Origin: Thermoanaerobaculia bacterium
GTDB lineage: Bacteria > Acidobacteriota > Thermoanaerobaculia > Multivoradales > Multivoraceae
Length of the DNA stretch: 64,000 nucleotides
Assembly: GCA_022823665.1 (NCBI GenBank)
Contig: JAJEHN010000001.1
Span: forward strand, 310,001 to 374,000
Reading direction: 5' to 3'
Part shown: positions 1 to 9,059 of the stretch, one piece after another
Layout of the letters: every line of letters starts with the position of its first letter
How positions within the stretch are numbered: the stretch's first letter is position 1
Notes under the pieces: model-generated
What the model was told of the DNA's origin: nothing
Databases searched by the model: none
The model's input: only the letters and a program-made list of their open reading frames with translations
Translations under genes and position numbers: made by a program

Positions 1-205
1 CCGCCTCTTCCCTGGTCAGATAGAGGTTGTCGCCGAAGGCCTGCGGCCGCGCCAGCGGCGTCAGGGTGCCGACGTTGTAGTGGCCGGAGATGTCCGGACG
101 GCCGGACGCAGTCCGTGCGATCTCCTCGTCGCCCGCCGCTGCCAGCGGAACAGCCGCCGCGGCCAGAACCACGGCGGCAGACACGATCAACCTGCGATCA
201 AGCAT
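1..205 (-). CDS. Secreted protein of the ACHEGNY family, partial (N-terminus only)
   Basis: The gene runs off the left edge, so only the first 68 codons are present. The ATG at 205-203 follows an AAGGAG ribosome binding site with 8 nt spacing. Residues 1 to about 24 form a signal peptide (MLDRR start, hydrophobic Val/Leu/Ala core, AAAG end). The mature start has a GRPDISGHYNVGTLTPLARP pattern closely matching the start of the protein at 1298-2326 (GRRPDFSGNYDVSFLTPLER), so it is a paralogue of that protein. It is the last visible gene of a minus-strand run that begins with a PQQ dehydrogenase at 4144. The function of the family is unknown to me; an extracytoplasmic location is likely. Confidence 0.75.
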   Translation of the reverse strand, partial: MLDRRLIVSAAVVLAAAAVPLAAAGDEEIARTASGRPDISGHYNVGTLTPLARPQAFGDNLYLTREEA

Positions 206-257
206 CGGCTCGGCTCCTTCCGCCGGGCGGCGCCAGGCCGCGCCGGAACTCCGGCTG

Positions 258-1184
258 CTAGTCGACCAGCTTCATCCGCGGGAGCGGGTTGCGGCGGTAC
301 TCGCCGTACATCAGCTCTTCGACGAACTCGACGCAGCGGAAGTCCATCAGCCGGGCGTTCGGCTCCATCCGCCGGTAGAGCGGCATCTCGATCGTCCACG
401 GCTCGGTGTACGTCTGCGGGTCCGTCAGCGTCGCCTCGTAGTGAATGTGGTTGGGGCCACTCAGCGTGTACCGCTCGACCACCGTCAACTGGTTGCTGTA
501 GTGGTTGCCCGAGCGATCGAGCCAGCCGCCGCAGCCGGCCATGTCTTCCGGACGCTCGGCACAGTCCTTGGCCAGCAGACCGTTGACCTCGACGACCAGG
601 GTGTCGCCGTCCCAGCGGCCGTAGGACATACCCATCCAACTGTCGACCTGGGCCGGCTTCGGATCCTCCAGGTAGATGTCGCGGACCGCCCCGGCGTACT
701 GGTAGGCGATGAAGATCGCGTTCTCGCTGTGGAAGATCTGGAACGGCTGCGGCATGTAGGTCGCCCGCGGCACGCCCGGCAGGTAGCAGAAGACCTCCTG
801 GTCGCGCGTGGACCAGTTCGCCATGTTCTCCATCTTCTGCGCCATGGCCGCGTCCGTGTACGGGATCTTCCCGCCGCCCTTGATCACGCCCATGCCTGGC
901 GGCACCGAGCCGACCGCCCCGAAGTTGAGCACCTCGGCCGCGGGCAGCGGACCGTGCGGGCCCTCGCGCAACTGCATGGCGGCCCGCGCCATGTGCAGCT
1001 CAAGGTCGTAGTTCGCCTCGTTCAGGGCCTGCCAGATGCCGTTCAGGTCAGGCTTGCCGTCCGAGAGCCGGTTCGGCTCGAAATCCTGGGCCGCAAGCGG
1101 CGCCACCGTCAGTGCGAGAACCGCGGCCACGGCCACGGCAGTACGAGAAGACACGCTAGTTCCGAGTTTCATGACGTTGGCCAT
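258..1184 (-). CDS. Secreted protein of unknown function, divergent relative of the ACHEGNY family
   Basis: This 308-residue protein has an N-terminal signal peptide ending near LTVAPLAAQ. It shares the GRWDGDTLVVEV core motif with the proteins at 1298, 13973 and 35212 and ends in a Cys-containing tail (FRCVEFVEELMYGEYRRNPL) in place of ACHEGNY. It also carries a lone Cys pair region around AGCGG. I do not recognise an enzymatic motif. It lies 113 bp downstream of its relative at 1298 and 52 bp upstream of another, so the set is probably co-transcribed with the PQQ dehydrogenase at 2387-4144. The annotated ATG has GAGGAG almost abutting it; the ATG four codons later is an equally good start. 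Confidence 0.8.
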   Translation of the reverse strand: MANVMKLGTSVSSRTAVAVAAVLALTVAPLAAQDFEPNRLSDGKPDLNGIWQALNEANYDLELHMARAAMQLREGPHGPLPAAEVLNFGAVGSVPPGMGVIKGGGKIPYTDAAMAQKMENMANWSTRDQEVFCYLPGVPRATYMPQPFQIFHSENAIFIAYQYAGAVRDIYLEDPKPAQVDSWMGMSYGRWDGDTLVVEVNGLLAKDCAERPEDMAGCGGWLDRSGNHYSNQLTVVERYTLSGPNHIHYEATLTDPQTYTEPWTIEMPLYRRMEPNARLMDFRCVEFVEELMYGEYRRNPLPRMKLVD

Positions 1185-1297
1185 ACTCCTCTTCGGCAGA
1201 ACGCCGGGTTGTCCAGGCAGAATGCGCGAACCCTGTCACCTTAGGCGCATGGGGTCAACCCCGGCCCGAGCGTCGAACGACGGCGCGCCGCGGATCG

Positions 1298-2326
1298 CTA
1301 CCGACCGTGCTGCTGCTCGGCTTGCTGCTGCTCCAGGTACCGCGCGCCGCGCAGCGTGTTGCCCATCGAGTAGTTCCCCTCGTGGCAGGCGAACTCGTAG
1401 AGCTGGGCGTCGGTGCGCGGCCACGGCAGCGATCCGCTGTAGGGCGCCGTGAACTCCGGATCCTCGACCGTGTACTCGTAGAACAGGTTTTCCGCGTCGA
1501 GGAAGCTCAGCCGCTCGACGACGCGGGCGCCTTTCCGGTGAAAGCCCCAGTCGCCCAGCAGGTTCGTCGTGTCGATGACGAGCGTGTCGCCTTCCCACCG
1601 GCCCACGGAGTCCCCGGCGTAGGAACGGTAGTCCTCCGGCGGATGTTCCCCGTCCAGACGGATGATCCGGGCCCAGTGCATCCACTCGATCAGGATGACG
1701 ACGTGAGTGTCGGTCTGAATGATCGTCTTCAGGTTGTTGTACGCCCTGGGGCCGATCGGCATCGTCGATCCCTGGTGGAAGACGCAGCGGTTGCCGAGCG
1801 TGAGGGACTCCGGTCCGTCGTACGGGTCGTCGCCGTTCTCGAGCCACCAGGCCGTGCCCGTGTTCTCGTAGCCAAAGGGAGGCAGGGTGTCGAAGCGCGC
1901 CTGGCCGGCCTCCGTTCGGGCCGGCAAACGACCGTCCGGCGGATCGGTGAGCACGGAGGTCCGGTACTTGCCGTCGACCTTGAAGGCGGCGGTGCCGCGG
2001 TCGAGCCAGAAGGCGTTGTAGGCGCCGACGCCCCGGTAGCCCTCCTCCGAGCGGCCGGCGATCACGTCTCGGTCGGGATCGCGGATCTCCTGGTCGCGGG
2101 CGTTGGACGCCGCCATACCGTCGGCGATCGCTTCCGCCTCCTCTTCGGTGAAGTACTGCCTGTCGCCGAACCTGGCGTCACGCTCCAGCGGCGTCAGGAA
2201 GGAGACGTCGTAGTTGCCCGAGAAGTCCGGCCTGCGGCCCGGCGTGCGCGGAATGTCCTCGGCGGCGAGGCAGGGCACGAAGAGCAGGCTCACGGCTGCA
2301 CACAGGGAGAGGGCTCGGGTCTTCAT
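1298..2326 (-). CDS. Secreted ACHEGNY-family protein of unknown function
   Basis: This 342-residue protein starts at an ATG 6 nt after AGGAGG and carries a signal peptide (MKTRALSLC to about LAAED). Family marks seen in order are PDFSGNYD and TPLER near residue 35-50, VLTDPPDGRLPARTEAG in the middle, RWEGDTLVIDTTNL about residue 240, and the C-terminal FACHEGNYSMGNTLRGAR. These marks recur in the genes at 13973 and 35212. The repeated Trp, Asp and aromatic pattern suggests a beta-rich secreted domain, but this is inference. It sits 60 bp downstream of a PQQ dehydrogenase, so a periplasmic role near that enzyme is possible. No function is assigned. Confidence 0.85.
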   Translation of the reverse strand: MKTRALSLCAAVSLLFVPCLAAEDIPRTPGRRPDFSGNYDVSFLTPLERDARFGDRQYFTEEEAEAIADGMAASNARDQEIRDPDRDVIAGRSEEGYRGVGAYNAFWLDRGTAAFKVDGKYRTSVLTDPPDGRLPARTEAGQARFDTLPPFGYENTGTAWWLENGDDPYDGPESLTLGNRCVFHQGSTMPIGPRAYNNLKTIIQTDTHVVILIEWMHWARIIRLDGEHPPEDYRSYAGDSVGRWEGDTLVIDTTNLLGDWGFHRKGARVVERLSFLDAENLFYEYTVEDPEFTAPYSGSLPWPRTDAQLYEFACHEGNYSMGNTLRGARYLEQQQAEQQHGR

Positions 2327-2386
2327 TCTCGACCTCCTGGTACGCGCTGTTGGTGGGTGGAACGAGCGTAACGCACCCCGCCGGCG

Positions 2387-4144
2387 TCAGGGCAGCGCGA
2401 ACACGAACAGCGTGTTGTTCGAACTCGGCCGGAGCTCCGCCGTCAGCCGCCGGAACGTCGACGTCGTGCCGCCCTCGGCGCCGGTGCCGACCGCCACGTA
2501 CTGGCGGCCGTCGACCTCGTAGCTGATCGGGAAACCGGTCACCGAGGAACCCAGGTTGATCTCCCAGAGCACGTCGCCGGTCTCCTGGTCCAATGCCCAG
2601 AAGCGGCCGCCCACGTCGCCGCCGAAGACGAGGCCGCCTCCGGTCGTGGCGAGCGACATCGTCACCGGCAGCCGCTCGTGGAGCCACAGGGTCTCGCCGG
2701 TCTCGGCGGAGATCGCGTAGACGGTGCCGAGCGTCTCCTTCCCGGGTGCGAACTGGGTGTCGTTGACGAGCGCGTAGTGCATGGCGCCGCGGCCGACGCG
2801 AGTCGTCATCTGGGAGCAGAGGTTGCGAAGCGGGTAGTACATCGCGTTCGTCAGCGGACTGTAGGCGCCGGCCTCCCAGTCCTTGCCGCCGAGGAGCGAC
2901 GGACAGATCAGGCGCTCCTGCTCCAGCTCGGTGAACACGACTTCCGGATTCTCGACCACGGCGCCCGTCTCGCCGTCGATCCGTTCGATCACGTTCTGCG
3001 GCACCGTGGGGCGAGCCCACAGGAACTCACCCGTCTCCCGGTCAAGGGTGTAGACGAGGCCGGTCTTGCCCGGGACGCCGGTCACGACCTTTCGCGTCTC
3101 GCCGGCCCGCACCCGGGGGTTCAGCCATGGAACGGCATCGGCATCCGGCGCGACCGCCGTGTCGACGAGCAGCCGCTCGAACGGATGGTCCAGGTCCCAG
3201 TGGTCGTTCAGGTGCTGGTAGTACCAACGCACTTCGCCCGTATCGATCTCCAGGGCCAGGGTGCTGTTGTGGTAGAGGTGCCGCTTCTCGTGGCCGCCGA
3301 GCAGGAACTTCGGCGCCGGCGACGTGACCGAGGTTCCCACGATCAACAGTTCGAGTGCCGGGTCGTAGCTCGGCGCCATCCAGGAGCCGACGTGATGCCG
3401 GTTCTCGTACGGCAGGTCGCCCCACGTCTCGTTGCCGGGCTCGCCCGGTCCCGGGATCAGCGGCCGGCGCCACAGCTCCTCGCCCGTAGCCGCGTCGTGG
3501 GCGGCGATGAAGCAGGCTTCGGGGCCCCGGTGCGGGCGGCAGCTTCGCCCCGAAATCACGCGGCCGGCGGCGATGATCGGTCCGGTCGAGTGGCGGGCCG
3601 GCTCCGTCTCGTAGTCGACGATCTCCGTCTCCCAGGCCAGTTCGCCGGTCACGGCATCCAGCGCGTAGACGTAGCCGTCGTTCGCCGTGTCGATGATCAG
3701 ACCGCCGTGGATCGCGATGCTCCGGTTGACCGTCTCCAGGCCGCCGACGTAGGTCGCGATGTCCTTCGGGATCGGCCGCCTGTACTCCCAAAGGAGGTCC
3801 CCGGTCGCCGCGTCGATCGCCTGGGTGACGCTGCTCGGATTCGGGTAGTACATGACGCCGTCGTAGACGAGCGGTGTCCCCTGCTGGCTGCCCTCTTCCA
3901 GTCCGCGCGACCAGGCGAGGGTCAACTCGCCCACGTTCTCCCGGTCGATCTGGTCGAGCGGGCTGTAGGCCCAGCCGTCCTGCGTCCGGCGCCAGTGCAG
4001 CCAGTCCGCGGGGGCCGGATCCTCGAGCATCGCGTCCGTGACGGGGACGAAGTCCTCGCCGGACTGCGCGTGAAGCGCCGGCCCGAAAGCGGCCAGAAGC
4101 GCCGCGGCAACCGATGCGAACCGTACGACGGGCTCTCGACTCAT
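2387..4144 (-). CDS. PQQ-dependent dehydrogenase (eight-bladed quinoprotein, alcohol/ethanol dehydrogenase-like)
   Basis: The 585-residue precursor has a signal peptide ending ALHAQ near residue 27 and then repeated propeller motifs such as DAATGDLLWEY, DAVTGELAWE, DRETGEFLW and DQETGDVLWEI, typical of quinoproteins. The expected catalytic region is NDHWDLDHP, with Asp317 as candidate base and Asp319 two residues on. The adjacent Cys-Cys pair found in classical methanol and ethanol dehydrogenases is missing at the expected place (VNRSIAIHGG), so this is a non-classical member. The family oxidises alcohols or sugars in the periplasm and passes electrons to cytochrome c or quinone. The start ATG follows AGGGAG with 7 nt spacing. 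It heads the minus-strand cluster with the secreted proteins at 1298, 258 and 1. The substrate cannot be told. Confidence 0.88.
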   Translation of the reverse strand: MSREPVVRFASVAAALLAAFGPALHAQSGEDFVPVTDAMLEDPAPADWLHWRRTQDGWAYSPLDQIDRENVGELTLAWSRGLEEGSQQGTPLVYDGVMYYPNPSSVTQAIDAATGDLLWEYRRPIPKDIATYVGGLETVNRSIAIHGGLIIDTANDGYVYALDAVTGELAWETEIVDYETEPARHSTGPIIAAGRVISGRSCRPHRGPEACFIAAHDAATGEELWRRPLIPGPGEPGNETWGDLPYENRHHVGSWMAPSYDPALELLIVGTSVTSPAPKFLLGGHEKRHLYHNSTLALEIDTGEVRWYYQHLNDHWDLDHPFERLLVDTAVAPDADAVPWLNPRVRAGETRKVVTGVPGKTGLVYTLDRETGEFLWARPTVPQNVIERIDGETGAVVENPEVVFTELEQERLICPSLLGGKDWEAGAYSPLTNAMYYPLRNLCSQMTTRVGRGAMHYALVNDTQFAPGKETLGTVYAISAETGETLWLHERLPVTMSLATTGGGLVFGGDVGGRFWALDQETGDVLWEINLGSSVTGFPISYEVDGRQYVAVGTGAEGGTTSTFRRLTAELRPSSNNTLFVFALP

Positions 4145-4210
4145 ACTCGAACTCCCTGTTCAGGGCTTCCTGCGGGTGGCGAACGGCGAGCGTAGCGCAG
4201 GGAGCGGCGC

Positions 4211-4216
4211 TATCCT
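4211..4216 (+). promoter_or_regulatory. Candidate -10 element (TATCCT) for leaderless fabF
   Basis: TATCCT lies so that transcription starting about 7 nt downstream would begin at the fabF ATG (4223). No Shine-Dalgarno sequence is placed correctly for that ATG, which fits a leaderless message. No clear -35 match was found, so support is weak. Confidence 0.3.
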
Positions 4217-4222
4217 CGCGCG

Positions 4223-5473
4223 ATGCCCGCGACGGACAACGGCCGAATCGTGATCACCGGGCTCGGCGCCGTGACCCCTGTCGGCAACGACGTCGACACG
4301 TTCTGGCGCCGGATGAAGGCCGGCGACTCGGGCGCCGGCCCGATCACGGCGTTCGACACGGACGGCTTCAAGGTGAAGATCGCCTGCGAGGTGCGCGACT
4401 TCGACGCGAGGCAGTGGCTCGAAGGCAAGGCGGCCCGGCGACTCGCCCGCGCCACCCACTTCGCCGTGGCCTCGGCCAAGCAGGCGGTGGCCGATGCCGA
4501 TCTGGCGATCGACGCGGCCTCGGCCCATCGCTGCGGCATCACCTTCAACACCGGCGGCGGCGGTCTGGCGAGCATGGAAAGCGGCACGCGCAGGCTCGTC
4601 GCGCGGGGACCGCAGCAGGCGAATCCCTTCCTCGTCACCGACGTGATGCCGAACGCCGTGTCCTGCCTGATCTCGATCGAACTTGGGATCACGGGACCGA
4701 CCACGACCTCGACCCTGGCCTGCGCGAGCGGCAACTACGCCCTGCTCGAGGCCTACCGTCTCCTGCGCTCCGGCGAGGTCGACGCGGTCATCGCCGGCGG
4801 CGCCGAGGCCGGCATCACGCCGCTCATCATCGCGACGTTCTCGCGCCTGCAGGCGCTCTCGACGCGCAACGACGATCCGAAGGCGGCAAGCCGCCCGTTC
4901 GACGCCGACCGCGACGGTTTCGTGTTCGGCGAGGGCGGCGTCGCCTTCGTCATCGAGACGGAGCGACACGCCGAGCGCCGGGGCGCCCGCATCTACGCCG
5001 AGGTCCGGGGCGGCGCGGTGACCGCCGACGCACACCACCTGACCGCGCCCCGGCCCGGTGGCTCCGGCGCGGCCGCCGCGATGACCCGGGCGCTCGAGTC
5101 GGGCGGCACGGCTCCCGGCGAAGTCGACGCCGTGTTCGCCCACGGCACAGCGACGCCGCTCGGCGACGTGGCCGAGACTCTCGCGATCAAGACCGCGCTC
5201 GGCGACCGGGCCCAGGACGTCGCGGTGACAGCGACCAAGTCCCAGGTCGGCCACATGCTCGGCGCGGCGGGCGCGGTATCGGCACTGGCCGCGGTCAAGA
5301 CGATCGAGGAGGGAACGATCTGTCCCACGATCAACCTGGACCGGCCGGACCCGGACTGCGACCTGGACCACGTTCCCAACGAGGCCCGCACTCACCCCAC
5401 CGATGTCGCGCTGGTGAACGCCTTCGGCTTCGGCGGCCAGAACGTGGTCATCGTGCTGGCTGGCGTCGACTGA
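4223..5473 (+). CDS. fabF: Beta-ketoacyl-ACP synthase II
   Basis: The 416-residue protein is a full-length thiolase-fold condensing enzyme that extends acyl-ACP with malonyl-ACP in fatty acid synthesis. The Cys-His-His set is complete: Cys167 in LACASGN, His307 in AHGTATPLGD and His344 in KSQVGHMLGAAG, with Lys339. The C-terminus has the usual NAFGFGGQN motif. It is not next to acpP, fabD or fabG, so it is either a dispersed FabF or a specialised second synthase for a lipid or polyketide-like product. It is divergent from the PQQ dehydrogenase across 78 bp, and its 3' end overlaps the convergent START-domain gene by 26 bp. Confidence 0.93.
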   Translation: MPATDNGRIVITGLGAVTPVGNDVDTFWRRMKAGDSGAGPITAFDTDGFKVKIACEVRDFDARQWLEGKAARRLARATHFAVASAKQAVADADLAIDAASAHRCGITFNTGGGGLASMESGTRRLVARGPQQANPFLVTDVMPNAVSCLISIELGITGPTTTSTLACASGNYALLEAYRLLRSGEVDAVIAGGAEAGITPLIIATFSRLQALSTRNDDPKAASRPFDADRDGFVFGEGGVAFVIETERHAERRGARIYAEVRGGAVTADAHHLTAPRPGGSGAAAAMTRALESGGTAPGEVDAVFAHGTATPLGDVAETLAIKTALGDRAQDVAVTATKSQVGHMLGAAGAVSALAAVKTIEEGTICPTINLDRPDPDCDLDHVPNEARTHPTDVALVNAFGFGGQNVVIVLAGVD

Positions 5474-6140
5474 GGCTCGTCAACACCCGATCACGCACCG
5501 CGTTGAGCACCCGCCGCAAAGCGCGCGGCGCCGAGTAGTCGACGACCCAGGCCGGAAGGCGACCACCGGGGTCAGTCAGCAGTCGATAGACGACGAGCGT
5601 GCGCTCGGCACTCACCGGAATCAGAGTCCAGGATCCTCTGCTCTCCCGGATGTTCCCGGAGCCCTCCACGTAGGTCCAACGGGCCTGCCAGCCCGCACCG
5701 GCGCCGGTTCCAATGGCTCCGGTTTCCACACGAACCGTGTAGCGCCGATCTTCCACCGGGAACGGCATATCCAGGGTCTGCCGGTTCAGGTAGACGCCCG
5801 GCGAAACCGGCTCGACGTCGGACTCGAGAATGCGCGGCATGAACTCGTCGAACTCCGCCGCGGCGTCGATGACCTCGCGCACCGTCCGCAACGGCGCCTC
5901 GATGGAACCGACGCCGCAACCCTCGCGCACTCGCCGGCCGGCATCTTTCCGGACGACCCGCCACTTGCCTGCCGGAGGCAGGTCCCAGGTCAGAACACTC
6001 TCGGTCGGAATCCCCTGTCCCGACTGCCCGAAGTCGATGTCGCACGGGTCGACGGCCTCCACCGGAGCGGCGGTCAGGACCAGGCAGACCGCAACAGCGC
6101 CCGCCGCTCGTCCCAGGGCGTCGGACGCCGATGCGTTCAA
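5448..6140 (-). CDS. START/SRPBCC-domain secreted protein
   Basis: This 230-residue reading begins at a TTG whose last two bases are the first two of the upstream carrier's TGA stop (TTGA overlap). I chose it because the reading further upstream lies inside the carrier gene and because it yields a signal peptide (LGRAAGAVAVCLVLTAAPVEA). The body resembles START lipid-binding domains: a KDAGRRVREGCGVGSIEAPL strand and helix near the front, and YRLLTDPGGRLPAWVVDYSA followed by an amphipathic C-terminal helix. Such domains bind lipids or hydrophobic ligands in a helix-grip cavity. The ligand is unknown. The gene is probably translationally coupled to the AGCS carrier. Confidence 0.75.
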   Translation of the reverse strand: MNASASDALGRAAGAVAVCLVLTAAPVEAVDPCDIDFGQSGQGIPTESVLTWDLPPAGKWRVVRKDAGRRVREGCGVGSIEAPLRTVREVIDAAAEFDEFMPRILESDVEPVSPGVYLNRQTLDMPFPVEDRRYTVRVETGAIGTGAGAGWQARWTYVEGSGNIRESRGSWTLIPVSAERTLVVYRLLTDPGGRLPAWVVDYSAPRALRRVLNAVRDRVLTSLSRRQPAR

Positions 6141-7522
6141 GCGCCCCGGCGCTCCGCCCGCAGCCGGTCGAAGTAGTCGACCGCAGCCGCTTTCACCTTC
6201 GGTGCCAGCAGCAGCGTGGCGATCAGGTTCGGCACCGCCATCAGGGCCAGAGCGGTGTCGATCAGGTTGATCACCATGCTGGCGCTCCACCAGGCGCCGA
6301 CGAAGATGCCCAGGAGGTAGAACCAGGTGTAGAGCCCGTCGCGCTTCGCGCCGAACAGGTAGGCGAAGCAGCGTTTGCCGTAGTACGAGTAGCTGACCAT
6401 CGTCGAGATGGCGAACATCATCACGATCAGCACCAGCAGTGCACGACCGGGCGCGCCGAGGGCGCTCTCGACGGAGTCCGCCGTCAGTGAGACGCCGCTG
6501 ATCTCCCCCACCGTCTCCAGGCCGCTGGAGAGGATGACGAAGGCGGTGAGAGAGCAGACGACGATCGTGTCGATGAAGGGGCCCAGCATCGCCACGAGAC
6601 CCTCGCGGACGGGTTCGTTCGTCTTCGCGGCGCCGTGTGCGAGCGGCGCGGTGCCGAGCCCCGCTTCGTTCGAGAACGCGGCGCGGCGGACGCCGATCAT
6701 CATCGCCTGCTGGAAGCCGATCCCCATCGCGCCGCCGGCCGCCGCCGTGCCGGTGAAGGCTTCGCGGAAGATGCGGCCGAACACCTCCACCGCGATGTCC
6801 GAGCGCACGAACAGGACGCAGAGCGCCATGCCCAGGTAGAGGACGCACATGACCGGCACGAACCGTCCCGTGACCGCGCCGATCCGCTCGACGCCCCCGA
6901 AGGCGACCAGCGCCACCAGGGCCACGCAGCCCACGCCGGTGAGGATCGGATCGAGGCCGAACTGGGCGTTCAGAAGCTCGGCGACCTGGTTGCTCTGGAA
7001 CATCGGCAGGCAGCCGAACAGGCCGAAGGTGCAGAACATGATCGCCAACGGCTTGAACTTCTTCCCCAGGCCGAGTTCGATCGTGTACATCGTCCCGCCG
7101 AGGAGCGCGCCCCGTTCATCCCGGCCGCGGTAGATCTGGGACAGCGTGCAGGAAAAGAACTTCGTGCCCATGCCGACGACGGCCGCCACCCACATCCAGA
7201 ACACCGCCCCGGCGCCGCCCTGGGTCACGGCGATCGCCACGCCGCCGATGTTGCCGACGCCGATCGTCGCCGCCAGCGCCGTCGACAGCGCCTGGAAATG
7301 GCTGATGTGCCCCGGATCGTCGGGCGAGTCGTACTTGCCCAGGGTCACCGCGGTCGCGTGGCCCATGTGGAACAGCGGCCGCAGCCGCACGTAAAGGCAG
7401 AAGAACGCGCCCGAGCCGATCAGCAGGACGACCAGGGGCATGCCCCAGGCGTAGCCGACGGCGACTTCCAGGAAGTTGTCTAGAGCCTGCAAGCGATCGC
7501 GTTCCGTTCCGCCGCCGGCCAC
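6137..7522 (-). CDS. Sodium:alanine symporter (AGCS) family amino acid carrier
   Basis: The 461-residue inner-membrane protein has about ten to eleven hydrophobic segments and AGCS marks: ALAATIGVGNIGGVA near residue 85, FWMWVAAVVGMGTKF near 110, and RRAAFSNEAGLGTAPLAH near 280. The family imports alanine or glycine with Na+ or H+. The GTG start at 7522 lies 13 bp after the stop of the M16 gene at 7536, and the stop overlaps the TTG of the START protein, so these genes form a minus-strand operon beginning at 10867. Placement next to peptidases fits uptake of released amino acids, which is inference. Confidence 0.9.
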   Translation of the reverse strand: MAGGGTERDRLQALDNFLEVAVGYAWGMPLVVLLIGSGAFFCLYVRLRPLFHMGHATAVTLGKYDSPDDPGHISHFQALSTALAATIGVGNIGGVAIAVTQGGAGAVFWMWVAAVVGMGTKFFSCTLSQIYRGRDERGALLGGTMYTIELGLGKKFKPLAIMFCTFGLFGCLPMFQSNQVAELLNAQFGLDPILTGVGCVALVALVAFGGVERIGAVTGRFVPVMCVLYLGMALCVLFVRSDIAVEVFGRIFREAFTGTAAAGGAMGIGFQQAMMIGVRRAAFSNEAGLGTAPLAHGAAKTNEPVREGLVAMLGPFIDTIVVCSLTAFVILSSGLETVGEISGVSLTADSVESALGAPGRALLVLIVMMFAISTMVSYSYYGKRCFAYLFGAKRDGLYTWFYLLGIFVGAWWSASMVINLIDTALALMAVPNLIATLLLAPKVKAAAVDYFDRLRAERRGA

Positions 7523-7535
7523 CTGGGGTCCGGTC

Positions 7536-9059
7536 TCACTGCTCCACCACTTCCAGACTCACCGGGTCGCGAGCCGGCAGCATCGTGACGCCGCCGCCGA
7601 TCTTCCCGGCCACTTCGGCCATCGTGGCGCGGCCGTCGGCGTCGCCCGGCTCGATCTCCTCCCAGTCGCCGACGATCAACATGACCAGCCTGTCCGGCAG
7701 CAGATGCCGCTCGGCCACGCGCTTCACGTCCGCCGGCGTCACCGCCTCGACGTTCGCCCGGTAGGTCCGCCAGTAGTCGTGGGGACGGCCCAGGAACTCG
7801 TCCTGCGCGAAGATGGAAGCGATGGCCTCGGCCGACTCGAAGCTGCTCGGGAAGGTCTCGATCGCGGCCGCCTTGACCGTCTGGAGTTCGTCCTCCGGGA
7901 CGAGTTCCGTCCTCATCCGGTCGACCTCTTCGAGCGCGATCTTCGCCGCGAAGGCGACCGTCTCGCTCTTCGACTGGAAGCCGATGCCGAGATTCCCGGG
8001 CCAGTAGTTGCCGATGCCGAAGCTCGAGTACGCACCGTAGGCGAGGCCCTCGTCAGAACGGATCCTCTTCATCAGCCGCGACGTGAAGCCGCCACCGCCG
8101 AGAACGCCGTTCATCATCGCCAGAGCGAAGTGGTCCGGATCGCCCCAGGCGTCCCGCTGGAAGGTGCGGTGGCCGATCTGCACGCGGCCCTGCGGGATCT
8201 CCTGCTGCGCCACGTAGACGCCGGCTGCGGGCTCGTAGGCCGCCGACTGCGGCGGCCACGGCGCCTGCTCGCGGCCCTCTTCCTCAAAGCGTCCGAGCAG
8301 CGCCGAGAGCTTGGCCGCGAGTTCGTCGCTGTCGAAGTCGCCGGCGGCCGCCACGACCATGTGGCCGGGATGGACGTAGCGCCGGTGAAACGCCACCAGG
8401 TCGTCGCGTCCGACCGCGTCCAGCGAGCCCGCGGTGACGAAGCGCGACTCCACATGGTCCGGCCCGTAGAGCAGCCACTGGCCTTCACGGCCCGCGACAT
8501 CGACCGGATCGTCGTTGCGCTGCTTGAGGCTCTCCAGCTCGTTCTCCTTCGCCAGGTCCAGCCGGTCGCCGTCGAAGCGGGGCTCGGTGAGCATGGAGAA
8601 GAACAGGTCGAGGCACTCGTCGAGCACCGTGGACAGGCAGTTCATCGACATCCCGGCGCTGGTACTCCCGATGAACGCCGAGAAGTTGCCGGCAACCGCC
8701 TCCACCGCCTCGTCGAAGGCCCTCGCCTCCAGTTCCCCGGCGCCGCCGGTCCGCATCAGTTCGCCGGTCAGGGAGGCCAGCCCGGTCTGCTCGGCCGGCT
8801 CCAGCCAGGAGCCGATGCGGAACCGCACCGCGATGTCGACCAGCGGCAGCGAACGGTCCGGAACCAGATAGGCGGGAACGCCGCCCGCCAGCTCGCGGCG
8901 AAAAGCGTCCGCGTCCGGCAGTTCGAAGTCCAGCGAGCCGTAGGTCAGTTCACTCGGGTGCGCGACGATCTCGGCACTGCCCTGGGCGCCCGCCGATGCG
9001 GCCGGACCGAGACAGAGAACGACGAGAATCAGAACTCTCACGAGGACGCGTCCGCTCAC
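7536..9059 (-). CDS. M16 family peptidase, inactive (non-zinc) subunit
   Basis: The 507-residue secreted protein (signal peptide to about ASAGAQ) has two M16 domains. It lacks the HXXEH zinc motif but keeps the C-terminal Arg/Tyr pair region (TSRLMKRIRSDEGLAYGAYS) that completes the substrate cavity in two-chain M16 enzymes. It therefore most likely pairs with the active subunit encoded just upstream. The GTG start overlaps the upstream TGA (GTGA at 9059-9056), which suggests coupled translation at a fixed ratio. The substrate, probably unfolded peptides in the periplasm, is not shown by the sequence. Confidence 0.88.
   Translation of the reverse strand: MSGRVLVRVLILVVLCLGPAASAGAQGSAEIVAHPSELTYGSLDFELPDADAFRRELAGGVPAYLVPDRSLPLVDIAVRFRIGSWLEPAEQTGLASLTGELMRTGGAGELEARAFDEAVEAVAGNFSAFIGSTSAGMSMNCLSTVLDECLDLFFSMLTEPRFDGDRLDLAKENELESLKQRNDDPVDVAGREGQWLLYGPDHVESRFVTAGSLDAVGRDDLVAFHRRYVHPGHMVVAAAGDFDSDELAAKLSALLGRFEEEGREQAPWPPQSAAYEPAAGVYVAQQEIPQGRVQIGHRTFQRDAWGDPDHFALAMMNGVLGGGGFTSRLMKRIRSDEGLAYGAYSSFGIGNYWPGNLGIGFQSKSETVAFAAKIALEEVDRMRTELVPEDELQTVKAAAIETFPSSFESAEAIASIFAQDEFLGRPHDYWRTYRANVEAVTPADVKRVAERHLLPDRLVMLIVGDWEEIEPGDADGRATMAEVAGKIGGGVTMLPARDPVSLEVVEQ

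Noticed and set aside
2678..4195. 505-codon plus-strand open frame
   Set aside because: Antisense to the PQQ dehydrogenase, which has full propeller motifs, signal peptide and ribosome binding site.
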